Shown: positions 58,204 to 64,000 of the stretch, piece after piece
How positions within the stretch are numbered: the first letter of the stretch is position 1
Layout: every line of letters starts with the position of its first letter
Assembly: GCA_023333565.1 (NCBI GenBank)
Contig: JAJKFH010003680.1
Span: 1,736,001-1,800,000, forward strand
Direction: 5' to 3'
DNA length: 64,000 bases
Source: Puffinus mauretanicus
Taxonomy: Eukaryota > Chordata > Aves > Procellariiformes > Procellariidae
Notes under the pieces: model-generated
Database searches by the model: none
What the model was told of the DNA's origin: nothing
The model's input: the letters and a program-made list of their open reading frames with translations, nothing else
Position numbers and translations under genes: made by a program

Positions 58204-61200
58204 GTGAGTGAGCTGTCAGGATGGAGATCTACAGGAAACCTTTGAGGCCTTAAATGGAATCGTGTCAGGATTTAACAACTGGTATTTTCTATATGATCTC
58301 GCATCCAGCGGTGTCTACAGACAACCCACCTACAAACAGCATTGTCTCTTGCAGCGGCTCCTGAGTGTTTTTGTCACCTAAACCATGACTAGTGGCACAC
58401 TGGTTAGTCGTAAGTTGAGGGAGGTCTTTTTCAGCTTTTTCTTGCTTTGTCTTATCCTTAATTTATTCTCTTTCTTTCATCCTAATTTGTCTGGAAGTTT
58501 TTCTTTAATTGGTTAAAGGGCAGCAAAACAAGCATCTCTTCAGCAGTGGCCCCTCTCTAGCAGTGATTCAAGGATAGTTCATGCGGTTGCTACGACTGGA
58601 GGCACTCCAGTACCTGAGGGTGTATCTTCAAATCCTGTCTTCCTTCTTGCAGCCACCTCTAGAGCTTCAGTAAAGGTGATGCTGCAAGGGGTCCGATCTC
58701 CTCCTAATGTGTTACCCAAACCTGATGTTTAGGAGAGTGCTGTGGGCAGAAGACACGGCATGTCATAGCAGGCTCTTCAGTGTATGGTGTCATTTTGATC
58801 CACACCACACTAGTCACTGCTGTCCTGTCTTTTCCAGGTTGTCACTGATCAGTCCCGTAACTGGGCAATATAACTAGAAAACAAGCTTTGTATTTAGAAA
58901 GATAATTTAGTATGGTGATGAAGCTGATTGGGAACTTTTTCCATCTCTTAGATAAACTCTTGGGGTTAAAGGTATGGCTAGTCTAATTTCAGAAGTGATT
59001 GAACAGTTCTTCAGTTCAGCAGAAGATGAGTCTCTCTTGAGTTGAGACCTGTCTACAGAGCTGTTCTCACATCTCAAGAGCGTCCTTTAAGCCTTGAAGT
59101 TTGCATTGTTTGTGTTTGAATACTGACAGTCCTGTTTCTCTGAGAGTTACCAGCTGGAACATAACATAAAGTGTATGGCAGCTTTAAACCTTGGGTGATA
59201 GTTCGTATTTCTATAAATATCGTACTATCATATGTAATTCCATTTTGAAGATTTTACAAATCAGCCTCATACTAATGTCTTTTCTGTGACCATTTTTTTG
59301 CCCTATTCTATTTGAGAGAGCTTAAGAAATTCTTCCTAAATATGGTTTAAAATGATCAGGGTAGAAAAATGCATATTTTTGGATAATTTGAAGAAGCAGG
59401 TGATTGATTATTCTTCAGAGCAGAAAAGAAAGTGGCAGCTGTTTTCAAAACCACATGGAAGTATTCTGAAGTAGGCTCGATCACTGGTTTCCTATCAAAA
59501 TTTCCCCATGCTGCTTTTTTGGTAAAGGCATAGTTGTTCTCATATACCTGTTGGGGAAAATACTGCCACAGAAAACAACCCGTTTGGTTCAAGGCTTTGA
59601 AGTTTAGCCTAGAAGTCTGGTCTCATGTGCAATACGTCTGATGTTTTGTTCAATACCTTTGTAAGAGCTCTTGAAATTTCAGAAGCTGTTGCCTTGATTA
59701 TTCTGTGTACTTTAAATTCCCATTTCCTGTCCATCCAGAACTTCTGGGGTATAGGGAGGGCAGCTGGCCTTTCTAGAAGATAAAGGGACTCAAAGATAAC
59801 AGGGACTACTTTTTTTTTTCTTGGCTGGTATTCTGGAGAAATATAAAGTCATACGAGGTTTAATTCTTCTTTTTCTACTGTATCAATTTTTTTTTTCTAT
59901 CTAGTAGTTAGCTCTCATGACAAGCCTGCTGCTACGTTGACCTTTCTGGATATGAGGAAAAATTCATTCTTCTGGCTTAAAAAAAAAGGAAGTTACAAAA
60001 TACTCCCTCTTGCCTGACCTGAAGAAAGCCAAAAAATCCCCATGAGTCAATGATACCACTGCTCTCAGCATTTTAAAGTAAGATAGCAAAAGTAGTTTAA
60101 CAATTCTTTGAATTATTAATCTGTGTAGTAGCTTTCCAGGACCTAAAGAATTTAACTTTATGCTGAAGCAAAAACAGCACTAAGTTGTCGAGTAAGTTTC
60201 TCTTTTTTGTGGATGCTGTTATAAAAAAGATATGTAATTGCTCTTTACTGAAAGTGTTAGTTCTTGCTGAACTACTACCAGAATCCAGTGTATGTCATGC
60301 AGCTTCTTTTTTCAGTGAGGGAAGTAAAAAGTGGACTAGTTCAAGAGAGTTTTTGACAGACTCCATTAGTCAAAGGTAACAGTCCTTTGGGGAATTTCTT
60401 GATGTTGGCAGATTTTGGAGCTAAAAGGCAGCAGAAAATACTGTGGACTGTTCTTTCTCAAAGGTTGCCTATTGCATATGGTAAGCAAGAAGATACTAAT
60501 TCCTTGGGCTCTTGTTCAGCCTGAAGGCGTGTGTCATCCTGCTGGTTCTGCCAAAACTTCCGTGGTATTAGTCACTCTCCCGGGCCCCTGGCTTCCCTGG
60601 GGATGGGCACACGGTCACAGGGGACACAGCTACCAGGGCTCCAAGAGCTGTGAAAATGAGTTGTGCCTGCATTCCTTGCCTGTCCCGTTGTCAAATAGAA
60701 CTGATTGTAACTTAAAAGAGTGTAGGGTTAAACAGTCTTTGATTACAACTGCAGTAGTTCGCATAATGTGGTTCACTTTGCAACTGGTGTCAGCTAAAAT
60801 TAAAATGAACAATATTATCACTTGCCACAACTCAACTAATTACAAATATTTTAGTAAAACAATGATCTGGTCATTCGTCTGCCTGCATTCATTTTGCGTT
60901 CTAGATTTTCTGCAATCATCAGAGACTTCAGAACATATATAGCACTATTTTTGCTAGGATTTATTTGTTGTCTGGTTAGGGATTAATTCTCAACGACAAG
61001 ATCTGAAGGAAATATATTTATATCAATGAAGATATCTTCTGATCTTGTTTGTTTCCTCCTGGATCAAGCAATACTTGCACACACCAGAAAGTTAGAGGAC
61101 TTAGTTTACATGATGGCTCAAGCAGTGTAATTAATTCTCTTTGTTTTGTTTTGTTTGTTTTTTAAGTATTGACCAGAGGAAAACACACACACATTGTGGA

Positions 61201-62999
61201 AAGGTGCAGACACAAAGTTTGAGTCCTTTCTTGTGACCACGCTTGTATGAACCCTGAAGTCTTCTCATGCTTTTCTTTATCCCACCTCCTCCTTTTTTTT
61301 TTCCTCCTTAAAAGCTGAAACTCAAGAAATGCAGTAAGTTTAAAAAACCAACCGACCAACCAAACAAAAAAACCCTTGACGGCCTTGATGGCTCTCTGTC
61401 AACCCCTGTTGACTGTTTGGTTGCTCTTTGTAATATGTGTAGTTGCCATTTGGCTGAATCTGGTAAAATAGGCTGACTGAGACCCCTGTGGATCAAGAAC
61501 GATCTCCAACAAGGCTTCCTATGTTATTAAAATGTCAGACCTTTCCCAGTGTGTTTCCTTTGTCGGTATCTTTGGTATGTGTCATCCTACTCCTTCAGAG
61601 CCTTCAGATAATTTTTCTGTGTGTGTAGCAGAAGTTGAACATGCATTTGGTGACTCTGTGGTGTTGCTGCTTGTGAATGAACCCAAAGGCCCACTAATTG
61701 CAATAGTGAGTAGTAGTCCACATTGGGTTACTAAATGCACTGCTTTTCTATGTATAGAAGAAGAGTTGGAAGAATGCAGGGAGCAAAAGCTATCTTTCTC
61801 TATAGTAAAGAAAAAGTTTCAAGTAGGACAGGTCCAAAGACTGAAAGCTTATGTCACCACAATTTTGTTGTCTGGACATATATTTTTGTTTTCTGCAGAA
61901 AAGAGTTGTTGATTGGAATGAGTCATTGTTTTTAGAAGTTAATATATTTGAGTATTCTTGAACTGAAAATGTTTTGTATGGGCTAAATATAAAAAGTTAT
62001 GTAATGACTAGACTGGCAGTTAGATAATTCAAATAAATAATGGCATGAAAGAGAAAAAAGGAAATGGGAATAGATGGAAGGACAATAGGGAGGAGAAAGG
62101 AAATATCAATCTGTTTTTTACTGTGAAAGTTTTGTTGTCCTGGCTGCAAGATCTTTTGAGGCTTGTGTAGAAACTTTGTACTATTTTTGTGCATTTGAAT
62201 GTAGCTTTTTTACTGATTGTCCTAGTCTGGAGCATAGGTAAGCTAGAAGCACTCACAGGAAATAAAATAACAGCCCCTTCTCTTTTATAAAAAATAATGC
62301 ATGACATACTCAGGATCAGCTCAGAGATCTTAGGTTGCATGTGGGTTGGTCATTGGTAGCACATGTTAATTATGATTCATACTGAAGAGGGCCTGAACTA
62401 ACATGAAAGAAAAAGAGAATTGGAAGAAATTGGACCTTTAGGGTAGATTTGGGAAAAAAGTCATCAGACATTTCTTCGCCAAAATTGTACCTAGCAGAGG
62501 AGATGATGCTTCCATTTGTGAGATGTTAATTCTTATTTGAAACTTGACTGACCTGCCAAGAGCAGAGAGGGAAAAGGATTTTGCCAGTGAGCTGTAGCAA
62601 AAAGTAGTGAATCTTTTACTATCTAAGTCTGCATTTGTTTGATAACTGTTGATAGTACTGCAATGCCAGTTGTAAATTTTGGGGTTGTTAATTCCAAATG
62701 GAACATGTTCATTCTTGTTTTGGGTGATTTGTGACACAATAGTATTAATTAGTTGTAGATACTGTAATCATATAAATTATTTTAAGTGGGATTAGGGATG
62801 TTCTTTTGATGCTGATTATGGGGAGCTAACCCCATGGTTATGGTATCTGTGCTATAACAAGTGTCTCTGAGATACAGTGGAAGGAGGCTTTCACTGGGAT
62901 GCAGTAATGCCAGGGTATCAGCTGTACAGAAATGGTGGGGTAGGGTATATAGTGGGAGATAGGCACTGTGCATGAAGGATTTTTATAAAGGGTAACAGC

Positions 63000-63990
63000 A
63001 AATTACAAATACAGGAAAAGAGAAGCACTATTGCATCCATATGGGTGGAAATCCCAGACCTTAAATGTACTACTAGGATTATACTGGCAAGCCCTGGATC
63101 AGGGCAGTGATAGTGATCAGGAGCTATTAAATGAGATCAGAGAAGCTGCAAATTTGGGAGAGTTATAGTGGGAGATTTCAACTACCTGGACAGAGACCAG
63201 TTCTGTGCCTCATCAGGAGCTGAGGTGGAGAGAACATTCTTCTAACTCAATAAATGACTGCTTCTTGCAGCAACCAAGTTTAAACTGACAAGAGAAGCTG
63301 CTTTTCGGAGTGTGTGGTGCATAGGACCTACTTTAAGCTAGTAGTGGGATGGCTTAAAGCAACCACAGTACAACTAGATATAAGCGAGTAGAAGGGGACA
63401 GCAGGCAAAATAAATCCATCACGTGGATATTCAATTTCAAGAAATTAAAATACCTAAAAATGAATCAAGTAGTTTAAAAATCCCCCAAACCATAAAAAGA
63501 TCTGCCCAAAAAGTGAGCAGCCTACAGGGAGCTTGGAGTCTGTTTAAAAAAAATACTGTGTCAGAAGCCAAGATATACCATTTGAAAGCGAACAAATTGG
63601 TCCCCCCCCAAAGAATCCCTCTGTGGCTCAATGGGAAAGCTAAAAAGCCATCATGGGGAAAAGATGAGCATTTAAAAAATGGAAAAGATGGTGGGTGAGA
63701 ACAGGAAAATCGGTAGCATGGCAGGTGAAATGTAAAAGGAGAATTAAAAAGGGTGAAAAGGAAGTTGAAGAGCACCTTGCATAGGAGACTCAAACCAGTA
63801 GTAATACATTCTCTAAATCCATCAAGAGCAGGAATCCAGGTGATGATTGTGTGGGACTGCTTGGTGACCAAGGGTGGTGGAACGGGCACCTGGGGATGGT
63901 AAGGCATAACAGAGAAGCTCAGTGAATTCCTTGTTGTCACTGTTACGGCTAAAGATGGGCTCTAGAGGACATCCTGGGAACAACATACAG
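63000..63990 (+). mobile_element. Ancient CR1-clade (L3-like) LINE fragment, endonuclease to linker
   Basis: GTGGGAGATTTCAACTACCT corresponds to the GDFNY-type endonuclease motif. Further on, GGAGCTTGGAGTCTGTTTAA reads like W.LFK.....A, GTGGCTCAATGGGAAAGC like WLN.KAK, and AGTGAATTCCTTGTTGTCAC like LNEFFASVF. The order and spacing match the endonuclease-RT linker of CR1/L3 elements. Stops and frameshifts throughout make it a fossil. It continues to the window edge. Confidence 0.6.
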
Positions 63991-64000
63991 GTGACTGACT

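Larger units (their letters stand above)
56094..62990 (+). other. Putative EYA3 first introns
   Basis: AT-rich sequence downstream of the CpG island. Apart from a candidate exon at 58,137-58,203 and a tandem duplication at 57,353-57,409, I recognise nothing coding. EYA3 has large 5' introns in other vertebrates, which is consistent. A 175-codon open frame at 60,415-60,942 has no recognisable similarity. Confidence 0.45.

Noticed and set aside
60021..60050. CTGAAGAAAGCCAAAA, reminiscent of the KKAK motif in the EYA3 N-terminus
   Set aside because: Flanking codons do not match, and there is no acceptor/donor pair around it.
1..64000. Endogenous retrovirus or bacterial-type systems (CRISPR, integrase, phage genes)
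   Set aside because: No gag, pol, env, integrase or repeat-spacer pattern was seen. All reverse-transcriptase traces belong to CR1-clade LINEs.

Overview
The window is nuclear DNA from a bird, or a close sauropsid relative. The evidence is several CR1 LINE copies with the diagnostic ATTCTATG-type 3' ends, compact intron-containing vertebrate genes, very GC-rich CpG islands, and the gene order ATP5IF1 - DNAJC8 - PTAFR - (EYA3). That order matches human chromosome 1p35 and, from memory, chicken microchromosome 23.

Layout. Positions 1 to about 9,770 are AT-rich and hold two small plus-strand exons. These read as the first coding exons of UBE3A (E6AP), with the alternative N-terminus that begins MATACKR. 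No later UBE3A exon is in the window. A CpG-rich patch (9,770-10,170) and a long, broken CR1 LINE (about 10,672-12,667) follow, then 7 kb in which I recognise no gene. ATP5IF1 (minus strand, 3 exons) and DNAJC8 (plus strand, 9 exons) share a CpG-island divergent promoter at about 20,570-21,050. DNAJC8 ends at 33,494. About 18 kb of intergenic DNA with LINE and SINE remnants leads to PTAFR, whose single coding exon is at 51,714-52,775. A second CpG island at about 55,700-56,500 contains a plus-strand first exon. From synteny I assign it to EYA3; its coding exons would lie beyond the window or are not recognisable here.

The genes do not form an operon or pathway. ATP5IF1 encodes the mitochondrial F1-ATPase inhibitor, DNAJC8 a nuclear J-domain splicing co-factor, and PTAFR the platelet-activating-factor receptor. 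Only ATP5IF1 and DNAJC8 share regulatory DNA: a perfect NRF-1-type palindrome lies near ATP5IF1, and three CACGTG E-boxes lie just before the DNAJC8 ATG.

The most notable observation is the UBE3A 5' end lying next to the ATP5IF1/DNAJC8/PTAFR block. These loci are on different chromosomes in human and, as I recall, in chicken. The cause is a real rearrangement, a partial duplication, or an assembly misjoin somewhere between 4,541 and about 19,740. I found no CRISPR, bacterial or recognisable retroviral genes, and no convincing new protein system.
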